Assembly (NCBI GenBank): GCA_964400355.1 | Contig: CAYNTO010000025.1 | Location: 1 to 42,678 of the forward strand | Direction: 5' to 3' | Length of the DNA: 42,678 nucleotides | From: JACKAL01 sp964400355 | GTDB lineage: Bacteria > Bdellovibrionota > Bdellovibrionia > Bdellovibrionales > JAGQZY01 | Shown: one piece after another, positions 1 to 8,317 of the stretch | Layout: the number at the start of each line of letters is the position of its first letter | Numbering within the stretch: position 1 is the first letter of the stretch | Translations under genes and position numbers: made by a program | Notes under the pieces: generated by a model | What the model was told of the DNA's origin: nothing | What the model saw: only the letters and a program-made list of their open reading frames with translations | Databases searched by the model: none

Positions 1-51
1 CGGTTTCTTATAAGTTATATTATGTAACATTAAGTCTTAGGTCTTGTTGCC

Positions 52-86
52 TGAAAAAAGAAAACGCGCTTTTTCTAGCGCGTTTT
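52..86 (-). terminator. Rho-independent terminator of the five-repeat lipoprotein gene
   Basis: A perfect stem with 9-bp arms (aaaacgcgc at 61-69 and gcgcgtttt at 78-86) and an 8-nt loop lies 24 bases beyond the stop of the lipoprotein gene at 110. Read on the minus strand it is followed by a T-rich run (52-58), the classic intrinsic terminator layout. Confidence 0.85.
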
Positions 87-109
87 CCTAGCTTTTAATG
101 AGCTCGCAA

Positions 110-1474
110 TTAGTTTCCGCCGCTACCACCAGCATCGTACTGAATACCGTTCCAACTGCACGAGTAGCTGGAACCAAATCCTGAAGCGCGAGTGGATTTA
201 TAAACCGCACACGCTGTGCGCGCAGCCTCAAACGTCGTTCTTTGTGCGTGAATGCTGTTCGTGAACCCAAACAAGGTTCTCCACGAAAATACCGATGCAC
301 GCTGGAACACACCCACAAATACTTTTTTACCACCCACGGAACACGAATACTCCGTCGAACTTCTTCCAGCAGCGCGCTCCGCCAATGCCGCACATTGCGC
401 TCTTCCTTCGGTTTCGGTGACTGTTCCATAGCTGGAGGCTGTGAGCTGACCGTTCATGTCTTTAAAGGCGATAATCAGGTACCCCTTTTCAACACCTTGT
501 CGGATCACAATGTCTTTCCACACGCACTGATATCCCGACGTCTGGGCTGCCGCCAAAATCTTTGCTGCATCTACATCACATTGTCTTACAGCGCTTGCGT
601 AATCTAAAGTCGCCTTGTTGTAGACAATTTTTGAGCCATTAACTATGCGGTTAACGACATAGCTTCCGGTTATAAGACCTGAATCAATTTTGTAACCTGA
701 CCAAGAGCAGGTAAAGAACAGGCGATCACCGGTGACTTTGCTCACGTGGCTCTTACATTGGGCGAGAGCTTCTGGCTCTGTCAATGTGCCAAATTGCACC
801 CGAACTGAACCCTGAATCAGTTTGTACTCAACGTAAGCCTTTCCAGTTTCAGCTCGCGATTTACTCACCTTGCTATTCCATGTACAGCGATAGCCCGCAT
901 CCGGATCAACAGATATTTTCTTGATGGCGTCGGCACACGCGCTTGTGGCGGCGGCCTGAGTGAGATTGGCGGTTCTAAGATAAGTGCTGGTGACACGGTT
1001 TTTTATCTTCACTACGAGGAGCTCGGCTTTAACGACGGGCGGAGCTTTTTTAGCAACTTCCACTAAGAAAATATACAACACCATCTTTTTACCATCCGAA
1101 CAAAACGTGCGGTATTTCCCCTTCTCTGAGAGCTCAATTTTATCAAGGCGATACGTTGTTTTGACTTCAGAGAGCTTGAGCTCATCAGCACTGTCACCGG
1201 AAAAATAGCCCCATTTGCAAATCGCCTTGCTGCCATCGATAAGCTTGAGGACTTTGTCGGACACGACAAGGTTGACGTCGTTACCCTCGGTGGCCTTAAC
1301 CACCTCGGAACCGTCTGCCACAAGTGGCAAAGCCTCCTCACCGCCGCCGTCACCAAGAATTGCCGGGTCGTCGGGATAGTATGTGATCTGTTCTTTCTTG
1401 CCGCAGTTTTGAAAGCTTAAAAGTGTTGGAATTAGAAAAAAAGAAATAATAAATAACTTAAACGCATTTTTCAT
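110..1474 (-). CDS. Lipoprotein with Ig-like domain and five Cys/Trp repeats
   Basis: A 454-residue predicted outer-membrane lipoprotein of unknown function. The signal peptide is short and ends in FQNC, making Cys24 the likely lipidated residue, in a lipobox style common in Bdellovibrio-like bacteria. Residues 55-140 look like an Ig-type beta sandwich: C86 is followed by K-W, and C125 follows a G-K-Y-R-T-F motif. Then come five repeats of about 60 residues, each with a spaced cysteine pair (C180/C197, C240/C256, C299/C317, C361/C378, C422/C439) inside an A-rich helix followed by YxCxW. The upstream neighbour is a two-repeat paralogue. The ATG is preceded by a run of G's serving as ribosome binding site. 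A strong terminator follows. The pairs suggest disulfide-stabilised modules outside the cytoplasm; adhesion or prey-surface contact is only a guess. The gene call is sure, the function unknown. Confidence 0.85.
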   Translation of the reverse strand: MKNAFKLFIISFFLIPTLLSFQNCGKKEQITYYPDDPAILGDGGGEEALPLVADGSEVVKATEGNDVNLVVSDKVLKLIDGSKAICKWGYFSGDSADELKLSEVKTTYRLDKIELSEKGKYRTFCSDGKKMVLYIFLVEVAKKAPPVVKAELLVVKIKNRVTSTYLRTANLTQAAATSACADAIKKISVDPDAGYRCTWNSKVSKSRAETGKAYVEYKLIQGSVRVQFGTLTEPEALAQCKSHVSKVTGDRLFFTCSWSGYKIDSGLITGSYVVNRIVNGSKIVYNKATLDYASAVRQCDVDAAKILAAAQTSGYQCVWKDIVIRQGVEKGYLIIAFKDMNGQLTASSYGTVTETEGRAQCAALAERAAGRSSTEYSCSVGGKKVFVGVFQRASVFSWRTLFGFTNSIHAQRTTFEAARTACAVYKSTRASGFGSSYSCSWNGIQYDAGGSGGN

Positions 1475-1630
1475 AATGGCCCCCCATATGATTTATCTAG
1501 AATAAGTTGTATTCCGAAATAAACATAACTAAATATGGGAAGTGAATCGCGTTGAGACTTTTAGAGATTCAAGAATAAAAATAACTTTAGAACAACAGGC
1601 AAAAATAAATTACTCTTTATTTTGAGGCTC

Positions 1631-1666
1631 AAAAAAAATCGTCCATGTTTAGTGGACGATTTTTTG
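1631..1666 (-). terminator. Rho-independent terminator of the two-repeat lipoprotein gene
   Basis: A long hairpin (arms about 1633-1645 and 1653-1666, core atcgtcca/tggacgat) lies 27 bases past the stop of the gene at 1693. T-runs on both sides mean it could work in either direction; on the minus strand the T-run comes from the A8 tract at 1631-1638. Confidence 0.85.
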
Positions 1667-1692
1667 TTTTCTTTCATTTCATGCAGTTGGAA

Positions 1693-2502
1693 TTATTTAG
1701 CGATGTTGCCGTTGGCACCGGAATTCACCGTGTTGTTGCCATCTTTCGGACGATCGTAGAGAACTTGCGTTCCCCACTGACACTTAAGCCGTGTGCTATA
1801 AGCGGTATCTCTGATCATTGCATTGCAATTGGTGACCGCTTGGGCGCGCGTGAGATTGCTTGTCGACGTGGTGGTTTCACCCACAGTAACAGAGTAGGTA
1901 TCCCGAGGTGCGGCCGCACGCGTGAATAGGGTTTCACTACCCCACTTGCAGGTCACTGAAACAGCTGGATCCACGCTATCCACGCCAGCTTTACAGCGTG
2001 TCATGGCCTGACCTTTCGTTTGATGAGTGACCGATTGCCCGCCACTTCCTGACGTAAACGTAAACGTGCGCGTGACATTCGCATTTGAAACAACGACATA
2101 AAACGTAACTGTGATCTTTTTTGTACCACGTTTGCAAGTGGCTGTGTATGTGCCGGCGTGAGTATCGCTCACGGTTCCCAAAGCAATACTGGGATCAGAC
2201 TCATCCAGGTCTTGTTCGGAGGTGCCAGCGTCATTTTTAAAAATCCACACGCAGGAAATGCCATCAAAGTTTGTACCAAAAGCAATTTCTAAGGACGCGT
2301 CGTCAACGACGAGGTTGAGCTGATCACCTGAGTTCACGTCAACGACTTTGCTGTTTCCAGAATCAAATTTTAAAATCTCGAATTTACTAGATGATTTATT
2401 CTCGTCTTTGTCTTGTGGGGTCATACCGCAGTTCTGAAAGGTAACTACAAAAGAAGAAAGTACCGCAAAAATTATGGAATTCCTAAAAAATATATACTTC
2501 AC
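1693..2502 (-). CDS. Lipoprotein with Ig-like domain and two Cys/Trp repeats
   Basis: Paralogue of the five-repeat lipoprotein downstream, about 269 residues from a GTG start at 2502. This start is preferred over an ATG ten codons upstream because a strong GAGGGGGG site sits just before it and the resulting signal peptide is normal. The lipobox is again FQNC (Cys25). Residues 53-138 form an Ig-like domain with C84-x-W86 and the G-T-Y-x-x-x-C signature ending at C123. Two repeats follow (C170/C185-x-W187 and C226/C241-x-W243), with the same A-rich helix then C-x-W as in the neighbour. Both genes have their own terminators, so they are separate transcription units from a tandem duplication with later repeat gain or loss. 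Function unknown; an extracellular role is inferred from lipidation and cysteine content. Confidence 0.82.
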   Translation of the reverse strand: MKYIFFRNSIIFAVLSSFVVTFQNCGMTPQDKDENKSSSKFEILKFDSGNSKVVDVNSGDQLNLVVDDASLEIAFGTNFDGISCVWIFKNDAGTSEQDLDESDPSIALGTVSDTHAGTYTATCKRGTKKITVTFYVVVSNANVTRTFTFTSGSGGQSVTHQTKGQAMTRCKAGVDSVDPAVSVTCKWGSETLFTRAAAPRDTYSVTVGETTTSTSNLTRAQAVTNCNAMIRDTAYSTRLKCQWGTQVLYDRPKDGNNTVNSGANGNIAK

Positions 2503-2599
2503 GGACGAGCCCCCCTCATCATGCACATACAACTATCCTATATGAAAATCGGTTACTTGCAGAAGGCAAACTGCAATTATGATTCGATGTGAGACGTGT

Positions 2600-3514
2600 T
2601 TAAAACTTAATAAACGTAAGCTCGTGCTTGTTGGCGCACAAGTGCACCAGTCGCGAATTGGCAATACCTTGAAATTTTCGAATAGTGTCCCAATCTGTGT
2701 CACCTTTAAACTTTAAAGTACATACGAACCGCTCGACCCCAAACGCCATCCATTTTTCAACCAGCTCCAAGAGATCTTTAGGATAGCAGATCACATCACT
2801 AAAAACCCACGTGGGCATGGGGATATCGTCTTTACTCATTTTAAAGGCATCTTTTTTTAAGTAGCGCACATTTTTGCGACTCTCAATTTTTGGATCGATG
2901 GGCGCTTTGTCCACGGCCGTCACCGAACACCCCACCTCTGAGAGCACCCACGTCCATCCGCCAGGGCACGCTCCAAGATCGACCACATTTTCTCCACTCT
3001 GCAATCGCACTCCGTGACAGGTCATAACCTCCCACAATTTAAGATAGGCGCGCGATGGTGGTTCATCGGACTCCGCAAAGCGCACCTCGCCCAGCGGGAG
3101 AGGTGTATCGATCTTCGCGCAATAGACCATGCGGTTTTTATCTATCAAACTCCAAAAACCCCACTGATGTTGGGGAACGGGGTTTAAAAATTCCAACTCC
3201 GGTATTTTATAGCGAAAGACTTTTTCCTGAATCAGTTCGGCACGGCGATGTTCCACCACTGATTGTGAACACCACCGTTTTTGAAGAGCCAGTAAATGTT
3301 TGGCTCCGTCTGAAATAGACGCGAACTCAAAGAATTGTGGATCCGTCCCGACGAACTGGGCCCACAAAGGCCGGTATTTCAAGTTTTCATAAATTATCAG
3401 GTCGCCGAATGTAGCGACAACCCGTCCCCCACCGTTTTTTATCTCACCGGTAAGCTCGTGCAGCAGATCCGGAAATGCTTGGGCAAGGTGAGGCTTTAGA
3501 AAATGAGAGTCCAC
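2600..3514 (-). CDS. rlmM: RlmM-like 23S rRNA 2'-O-ribose methyltransferase
   Basis: A 304-residue SAM-dependent methyltransferase of the FtsJ/RrmJ fold. The SAM motif DLGACPGGWTW is at 179-189, and the K-D-K-E catalytic tetrad of 2'-O-methyltransferases is visible as K159 (AYLKLWE), D240 (FSDV), K268 (TLKF) and E298 (HELT). This arrangement and the N-terminal extension resemble E. coli RlmM, which methylates C2498 of 23S rRNA; the protein is about 60 residues shorter, so the exact target is inferred. The GTG start overlaps the TAG stop of the upstream metallopeptidase gene by one base (TAGTG), indicating translational coupling. Family certain; rlmM assignment probable. Confidence 0.75.
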   Translation of the reverse strand: MDSHFLKPHLAQAFPDLLHELTGEIKNGGGRVVATFGDLIIYENLKYRPLWAQFVGTDPQFFEFASISDGAKHLLALQKRWCSQSVVEHRRAELIQEKVFRYKIPELEFLNPVPQHQWGFWSLIDKNRMVYCAKIDTPLPLGEVRFAESDEPPSRAYLKLWEVMTCHGVRLQSGENVVDLGACPGGWTWVLSEVGCSVTAVDKAPIDPKIESRKNVRYLKKDAFKMSKDDIPMPTWVFSDVICYPKDLLELVEKWMAFGVERFVCTLKFKGDTDWDTIRKFQGIANSRLVHLCANKHELTFIKF

Positions 3515-4674
3515 TACAGCACCGAGCCTTTGAGCGAAAAAACGGTGGTAAACTTTTTTCCCACACCTTTGCGCAGCTGGAGACTACGGCCATCTTTAAA
3601 ACCGTGAGCGTAAATCTCTGTGTCGATACGGCTTCCATGTGCCGAGCGGGAACGAATGCGGGGATAGCGTTTTTGCAAAAATTGTAAACGTTCTTGCTGC
3701 TCCACCACTTGAAGCGCCGAGGTCGTGGAGGCAGTGGTGGTGGGTGACTCGCCGAACCGGCTTGCTTCGCTCTTAAGGCGCTGCTCAAAGCCTGCAATCA
3801 CACCCAGTTGATAGGATTTTTTTAATAACGGCGTCGCCTTTTTGTTGCGCGCGTGTGTCGCCCACAGGTTTTCAAGGGTCGTTAATAAGAAATGCAAAAC
3901 GTATTCAGCGATAAGCACTTGGGTTTCACGGCCATAGATCTCTAAGCACTGGACTGGCTTGAGCTTGCGCACACTGAACGACGTCGTAAAGATCACATCC
4001 ACCGCATAATGCTCCATTAGGAGTGCGGCCAGATGGCTATACAATGGGCTCAACCGCTGCTTTTCGGTATTCCAGATCACATAGCGCAGATCTTCTTTTT
4101 TTTCGGCAATCGCCGACTCGCGAATATCGTACTTTCGAGTAAGTTCGCGAGCACGGGCGATGGCTGTGGCCGCCTCGGCCTCGCTGTTGGTGGACGATGC
4201 CAAGGCAAAAAGCTTTTGAATTTTTTCAATCACGCTCACAATGGCTTCGGTTTTTGTACTTTGGATTTTCCAGTCGGCGGTGTCAGCGAGCGTTCCGCTG
4301 CCGCGGCGAAAAACTTCTGGCAGATCCAGCAGGTCACACGCTTTGTGAAACGATTCCCCGTGATCCGCATCCGGCAAACCAAACACTTCACTGACAACCT
4401 GATGGGCCATTTCGTGCTTAAGCACATAAAGTACGGTGTCCCAACTGTGCTCAAGCACCAGTTGCTTTTGAAGTTCGATGGTACGACTCAAGGGGTTCCA
4501 CCGTCCCCACAACGATTTGTTTTCACTCAGCACAATATTGGGTGCCCGCAACTTTAAACGAAACTGAAACGCTATCTGCCGATAGTCTGAGGCCAGTTGG
4601 CGCAAAAGGATGTGTTCCATCGGTTGTGTCTTCACTCGATAAATATACCCTTTGGTGCTCGAGGACTCGAGCAC
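3514..4674 (-). CDS. SprT-like / DUF2786 putative zinc metallopeptidase
   Basis: Up to 386 residues. Residues 20-120 carry a SprT-like metallopeptidase signature: HEMAH at 87-91 (HExxH) followed by D-H-G-E-S-F-H (105-110), which supplies a third zinc ligand. Residues 147-186 form a DUF2786 helical segment (EKIQKLFALASSTNSEAEAA). No signal peptide is seen, so it is cytoplasmic. SprT-family proteins in eukaryotes cleave DNA-protein crosslinks; bacterial members are poorly known, and substrate is unknown here. The longest start is a GTG at 4674, but that codon lies inside a perfect palindrome (4654-4675). GTG 4635 or ATG 4620 are plausible real starts, and neither has a strong ribosome binding site. 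Its stop overlaps the methyltransferase start by one base. Confidence 0.72.
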   Translation of the reverse strand: MLESSSTKGYIYRVKTQPMEHILLRQLASDYRQIAFQFRLKLRAPNIVLSENKSLWGRWNPLSRTIELQKQLVLEHSWDTVLYVLKHEMAHQVVSEVFGLPDADHGESFHKACDLLDLPEVFRRGSGTLADTADWKIQSTKTEAIVSVIEKIQKLFALASSTNSEAEAATAIARARELTRKYDIRESAIAEKKEDLRYVIWNTEKQRLSPLYSHLAALLMEHYAVDVIFTTSFSVRKLKPVQCLEIYGRETQVLIAEYVLHFLLTTLENLWATHARNKKATPLLKKSYQLGVIAGFEQRLKSEASRFGESPTTTASTTSALQVVEQQERLQFLQKRYPRIRSRSAHGSRIDTEIYAHGFKDGRSLQLRKGVGKKFTTVFSLKGSVL

Positions 4675-4675
4675 C
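4654..4675. promoter_or_regulatory. Perfect 22-bp inverted repeat at the metallopeptidase 5' end
   Basis: Two 10-bp arms, ggtgctcgag (4654-4663) and ctcgagcacc (4666-4675), are separated by 2 bases with no mismatch. The site sits just upstream of, or overlapping, the start of the metallopeptidase gene. No T-run follows, so it is not an intrinsic terminator. It has the geometry of a dimeric repressor operator; the regulator is unknown. Confidence 0.5.
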
Positions 4676-4706
4676 TGAACATGGCGTCATCCACGAATTG
4701 TCCCAA

Positions 4707-5369
4707 TTAATGAAAAAAAGTGAGCCCCAAACTCACTCCCAGTGCGGTCATGGGGAACGAATCAGAACCTGCAATTTTACTGGCACTCACTCCGTAGTAG
4801 TCGATTGTGGTACGGATCGCCACTGCCTTCCAGAAACCGAATTCCATGCCCATACTGCCTTTACCACCATAGGAAAAACCAAATGTGCGGTTATCGACTC
4901 CAGCCGGTGCGCGCGACATCTCCAGGGATTTGAATCCGACAGCGGCAAGCACCTCGAGCAATGGGCGCACCGTGGCTCTGCGGTAAGCCTTTAAGGATAA
5001 GCCCACCAAAAGTTCGCCCGAGTACAATGTGCCTACATAGCGACTACCGCCCACGTAGACATTGCCATCGGCCACATAAAGCGACCCACCGTACATAAAC
5101 CGCACGGCCTGCAGACTGGACGTGGTCAAATAGGTTGCGCCAAAACCCTGGTTGCCAACCAAACTCTCTTCCTCGTTGCCATTGAAATCGAGAAAATTGC
5201 CACCCACATAGCTTTCGTTTTTTTCGTTGTGAGTGCGATAGCAATGTTCTTTTTCACCGTACCAGTTGTAGCAGTTTTTACCTTTATCGTCGTCGCCGCC
5301 AAACCAACTGGCATTGGCCGCTACGGACGCAGTGGTGATAAGAGCTATGAGCGCGAAAAGTTTGTTCAT
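4707..5369 (-). CDS. Small outer-membrane beta-barrel-like protein, unknown role
   Basis: 220 residues with a type I signal peptide ending ANA-S near residue 20. The mature N-terminus is acidic and has two cysteines in C-Y-N-W-Y-G-E-K-E-H-C. The rest alternates Gly, aromatic and hydrophobic residues typical of outer-membrane beta strands and ends in L-G-L-T-F-F-H, close to the aromatic C-terminus recognised by the Bam complex. No specific family recognised. It lies in the same direction as the metallopeptidase, 32 bases away by the longest start, but shows no functional link. Location is inferred from composition only. Confidence 0.7.
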   Translation of the reverse strand: MNKLFALIALITTASVAANASWFGGDDDKGKNCYNWYGEKEHCYRTHNEKNESYVGGNFLDFNGNEEESLVGNQGFGATYLTTSSLQAVRFMYGGSLYVADGNVYVGGSRYVGTLYSGELLVGLSLKAYRRATVRPLLEVLAAVGFKSLEMSRAPAGVDNRTFGFSYGGKGSMGMEFGFWKAVAIRTTIDYYGVSASKIAGSDSFPMTALGVSLGLTFFH

Positions 5370-5558
5370 AAATTCAATTTCAATTGTGGTCTATCCTCAC
5401 GTAAAGATAAAACCTTCTTCCGCGAACCTCGACAAAGGTGCTGAAAGTAAAAAGTTTTGCGGCGCCACTCCATCAAACGTAAAGTGACACTTGAGGTTTC
5501 TCGAGCAACTGGCCTCGCCGCCTCGGTGAACCCAATTCCTCGCGAAAGCAATTATCGC

Positions 5559-5588
5559 TTGTGTCCATTTAAGTTCTACTCCTATACT
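5559..5588 (+). promoter_or_regulatory. Putative sigma70 promoter for the carbonic-anhydrase-like gene
   Basis: TTGTGT (5559-5564) and TATACT (5583-5588) are separated by 18 bases, ending about 40 bases before the start codon. A good ribosome binding site (aaggag) follows near 5616. Confidence 0.45.
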
Positions 5589-5629
5589 AAAGCAAAGCAC
5601 TATCATCATTAGCGTGAAGGAGAAACATC

Positions 5630-6448
5630 ATGAGTTTGCGTACAACAGTATTCACTATGCTTTTATTTTCGTTTGTCAGTGTAGGATGTAGTTCAAAACC
5701 TGCGGTCGTCGAAGAGACAACCTCCACTGAAGTGCCAGCTCCTCCGGCACCTAGCGAACCGCCTCCACCGCAAGCGCCTACGGCCAATTACCCGTGGGGT
5801 TATGAAGGCGAAGTGGGGCCAAGCAATTGGGCAAGCCTCAATCCCGATTACGCCTTTTGTGGCAAAGGCAAAAAGCAATCTCCAATCAATCTGGTGTTCA
5901 GAAGCCCCACTAAAAAATCACCCCGCTTAGACTTTAGCTACACCAACGCACAGGCACAGGTTGAGAACAACTCCCTGGTGCCTAAGTTAATGTTTAGTGG
6001 AGCCAATCAACTCCTCCTCAATGGCAAGGTGTACAACCTCGAACACATCGAGTTCCACTCGCCGAGCGAGCACACATTGAGTGGCACAACGTTATCGATG
6101 GAGATTCAGTTTGTGCATAAAGCTATCAATGGTGGAGGAATGGCGATTCTGTCGGTGTTTGCAATCGAAGGCCGCGAAAACCCGGTTTTCGCCGATCTTT
6201 GGAGCCAATTCAATACGGGTTCGGGCACGATTCAGCTAGATGCATCAAAAATGATACCTCCACAAAAGACTTATTATCACTACAAGGGCTCGCTCACCTC
6301 GCCACCGTGCACGGAAGGTGTCGAGTGGATCGTTTACAACACTCCCGCTGAACTTTCGCGCGATCAGATCGTTGCTTTCCGCTCCAAATTCCAGCCGAAC
6401 AATAGACCTGTGCAGCCTCTTAATGGTAGAAAGGTAATGAACCACTAG
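5630..6448 (+). CDS. Alpha-carbonic-anhydrase-fold lipoprotein, zinc site apparently lost
   Basis: 272 residues. A lipoprotein signal ends at Cys20 (SVGC), then a Pro-rich linker (residues 36-54), then a full alpha-carbonic anhydrase fold (54-268). Family landmarks are present: C77 and C227 (usual disulfide), QSPINL, FHSPSEHTL, and the Thr199 loop S-L-T-S-P-P (T223). In human CAII numbering, however, zinc ligand His94 is Glu (E141), His119 is Gln (Q160), only His96 remains (H143), and the His64 proton shuttle position is Leu (L116). Normal CO2 hydration is therefore doubtful. It resembles the catalytically dead carbonic-anhydrase-related proteins of animals and may be a binding protein or use another metal. 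It is probably tethered to an outer-envelope membrane. A promoter and an AAGGAG site precede it. Confidence 0.85.
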   Translation: MSLRTTVFTMLLFSFVSVGCSSKPAVVEETTSTEVPAPPAPSEPPPPQAPTANYPWGYEGEVGPSNWASLNPDYAFCGKGKKQSPINLVFRSPTKKSPRLDFSYTNAQAQVENNSLVPKLMFSGANQLLLNGKVYNLEHIEFHSPSEHTLSGTTLSMEIQFVHKAINGGGMAILSVFAIEGRENPVFADLWSQFNTGSGTIQLDASKMIPPQKTYYHYKGSLTSPPCTEGVEWIVYNTPAELSRDQIVAFRSKFQPNNRPVQPLNGRKVMNH

Positions 6449-6461
6449 TCCCCTTTCAAAT

Positions 6462-6490
6462 AGGTCTCTTGAGCTGTACTCCAGAGACCT
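6462..6490 (+). terminator. Hairpin after the carbonic-anhydrase-like gene
   Basis: Arms aggtctct (6462-6469) and agagacct (6483-6490) pair perfectly 14 bases after the stop, with a small inner stem (gag/ctc) in the loop. There is no T-run, so it may stabilise the 3' end or terminate only partially before the DUF1338 gene. Confidence 0.4.
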
Positions 6491-6527
6491 TCGAGGCGCG
6501 CCGAGTGGCCAAACAAGGAGCTCACTG

Positions 6528-7325
6528 ATGTCGTCTCTCGATGTGATGTTTGAAAACATGTGGCACGATTACACCACTCTAAATCCCACGGTCCTCGAAG
6601 TGGAAAACGTCTTTAAAAAACGCGGCGAGAAGCTGGTCAATGACCATGTCGCGTTTCGTACATTTAATACTCCCGAACTGGGCCTGGAATCTTTTAAAAA
6701 GTACTTTCTCGACAACGACTATGAGGTCAAAGGCGAGTACCACTTTAAAGTTAAAAAACTTTATGCTCAACATCTCGAACATCCTAGCGGAAAGTATCCA
6801 AAGATCTTTATCAGCGAATTGCTTACCGAAAAACTCTCCGAATCCGCTCAGTCGATCATTAAAAATCTGCTCTCCCAAGTTCATCGTGAATTTAGTCATA
6901 AAGAATCCTTTTGCATCAGCGGCCGCCCCTGGAAGGTGCACCAGCAACAGTACGCAGACCTGCTCGCAGAGAGCGAGTACGCCGCATGGATGAGTGCATT
7001 TGGTTTTCGCGTGAATCACTTCACGGTGCTCGTAAACGCGTTGAAACACTTTAAAAATCTTGAAGAGGTCAACACGGCGATAAAAGAGTCAGGGCATAGG
7101 CTCAACACCAGTGGCGGTGAAATCAAAGGCACCGAGGCCATTGGGCTTCGCCAATCCTCAACGATGGCCAATGAGGTCACCGTGGAATTTGCAGAGGGCC
7201 GCAAATCGATTCCCGGCTGTTACTATGAATTCGCCCAGCGCTTTCCCGTAAATGGCGAACTGTACAACGGTTTTGTGGAACAATCGGCAGATAGAATTTT
7301 TGAAAGCACCAACGTCGGAAACTAA
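6528..7325 (+). CDS. DUF1338 family metalloenzyme (HglS-like dioxygenase fold)
   Basis: 265 residues covering the whole DUF1338 domain. This family includes HglS, an Fe(II)-dependent 2-oxoadipate dioxygenase/decarboxylase of lysine catabolism. Candidate metal ligands by position are H40 (NDHVAFRTF), H164 (VNHFTV) and E234 (CYYEFAQRF). It lacks a signal peptide, so it is cytosolic. The protein is much shorter than the roughly 450-residue HglS enzymes, so the substrate may differ. hemB follows 12 bases later on the same strand, suggesting cotranscription without an obvious metabolic link. Confidence 0.78.
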   Translation: MSSLDVMFENMWHDYTTLNPTVLEVENVFKKRGEKLVNDHVAFRTFNTPELGLESFKKYFLDNDYEVKGEYHFKVKKLYAQHLEHPSGKYPKIFISELLTEKLSESAQSIIKNLLSQVHREFSHKESFCISGRPWKVHQQQYADLLAESEYAAWMSAFGFRVNHFTVLVNALKHFKNLEEVNTAIKESGHRLNTSGGEIKGTEAIGLRQSSTMANEVTVEFAEGRKSIPGCYYEFAQRFPVNGELYNGFVEQSADRIFESTNVGN

Positions 7326-7337
7326 TACAGGAGTGTC

Positions 7338-8312
7338 ATGAATCAACGTCCCCGCCGCAATCGAAAATCGAGCTCCATTCGAGACCTTGTTCGTGAGACC
7401 GAACTTGAGCCTGCTGACTTTGTGTTTCCGGTATTCATCGAAAATGGAAAAAAGATCAAACAAGCCATCACCTCTCTGCCCGGGCAGTTTCGCTATTCCT
7501 TAGATGAACTTCTCCCGGTATGCGAAAAGGCCGTGAGTCTTGGGATCAAAGGCATCGCCTTTTTTCCGAAGATCGAGGACTCCAAAAAGAACGCCACAGC
7601 CAGCGAAGCTCTCAATCACGAGGGACTGGTGCCCAATGCCATCCGCGAAATAAAAAAGCGATTTCCAGATCTGGTTATATTCTCCGACATTGCGCTAGAT
7701 CCATTCTCAAGCGATGGTCACGACGGCTTAGTCAAAGACGGTAAAATTCTCAACGATGAAACCGTGGAAGTTTTGGCCGAAATGGCGCTGGTTCACGCCC
7801 AAGCGGGTGTGGACTTTGTCGCACCATCAGACATGATGGATGGCCGCGTGGGCGCTATTCGAAAACGTCTCGACAAAGCCCAACACACCGATGTGGGCAT
7901 TATGGCCTACACCGCTAAATACGCTTCAAGCTTTTACGGGCCGTTCCGCGATGCCCTCGATTCCGCTCCCCGCGCGGGCGATAAAAAAACCTACCAGATG
8001 GACCCAGCAAATTCGCGTGAAGCTTTAAAAGAGCTCAAGCTCGACATCAAAGAAGGGGCCGATATCGTGATGGTAAAACCGGCGCTCGCCTATCTGGACA
8101 TCATAAAGCTGTTTCAGCAATCGAGCACGGTGCCTATCGCCGCATACAATGTGAGTGGTGAGTACGCTATGATCAAAGCCGCCGCTAAAAATGGTTGGCT
8201 CGACGAGGCCAGCGCTCGCGACGAGTCGCTCATTGCTATGAAGCGCGCAGGAGCAGATATTTTGTTCTCATACTTTGCCATCGACTTTGCAACCGATCGC
8301 AAGATGAAATAG
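7338..8312 (+). CDS. hemB: Delta-aminolevulinic acid dehydratase (porphobilinogen synthase)
   Basis: 324 residues, normal length. The enzyme condenses two 5-aminolevulinate molecules to porphobilinogen in heme synthesis. Both active-site lysines are visible: K194 in MAYTAKYASSFYG and K247 (Schiff base) in VMVKPALAYLD. The metal-binding segment reads DIALDPFSSDGHDG (117-130), the Asp-rich type instead of the Cys-rich zinc type, so a zinc-independent, Mg-stimulated enzyme is expected. An ACAGGAG site lies just before the ATG, and the DUF1338 gene ends 12 bases upstream. Its stop is 5 bases from the convergent lipoprotein gene. Confidence 0.95.
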   Translation: MNQRPRRNRKSSSIRDLVRETELEPADFVFPVFIENGKKIKQAITSLPGQFRYSLDELLPVCEKAVSLGIKGIAFFPKIEDSKKNATASEALNHEGLVPNAIREIKKRFPDLVIFSDIALDPFSSDGHDGLVKDGKILNDETVEVLAEMALVHAQAGVDFVAPSDMMDGRVGAIRKRLDKAQHTDVGIMAYTAKYASSFYGPFRDALDSAPRAGDKKTYQMDPANSREALKELKLDIKEGADIVMVKPALAYLDIIKLFQQSSTVPIAAYNVSGEYAMIKAAAKNGWLDEASARDESLIAMKRAGADILFSYFAIDFATDRKMK

Positions 8313-8317
8313 ATTTT

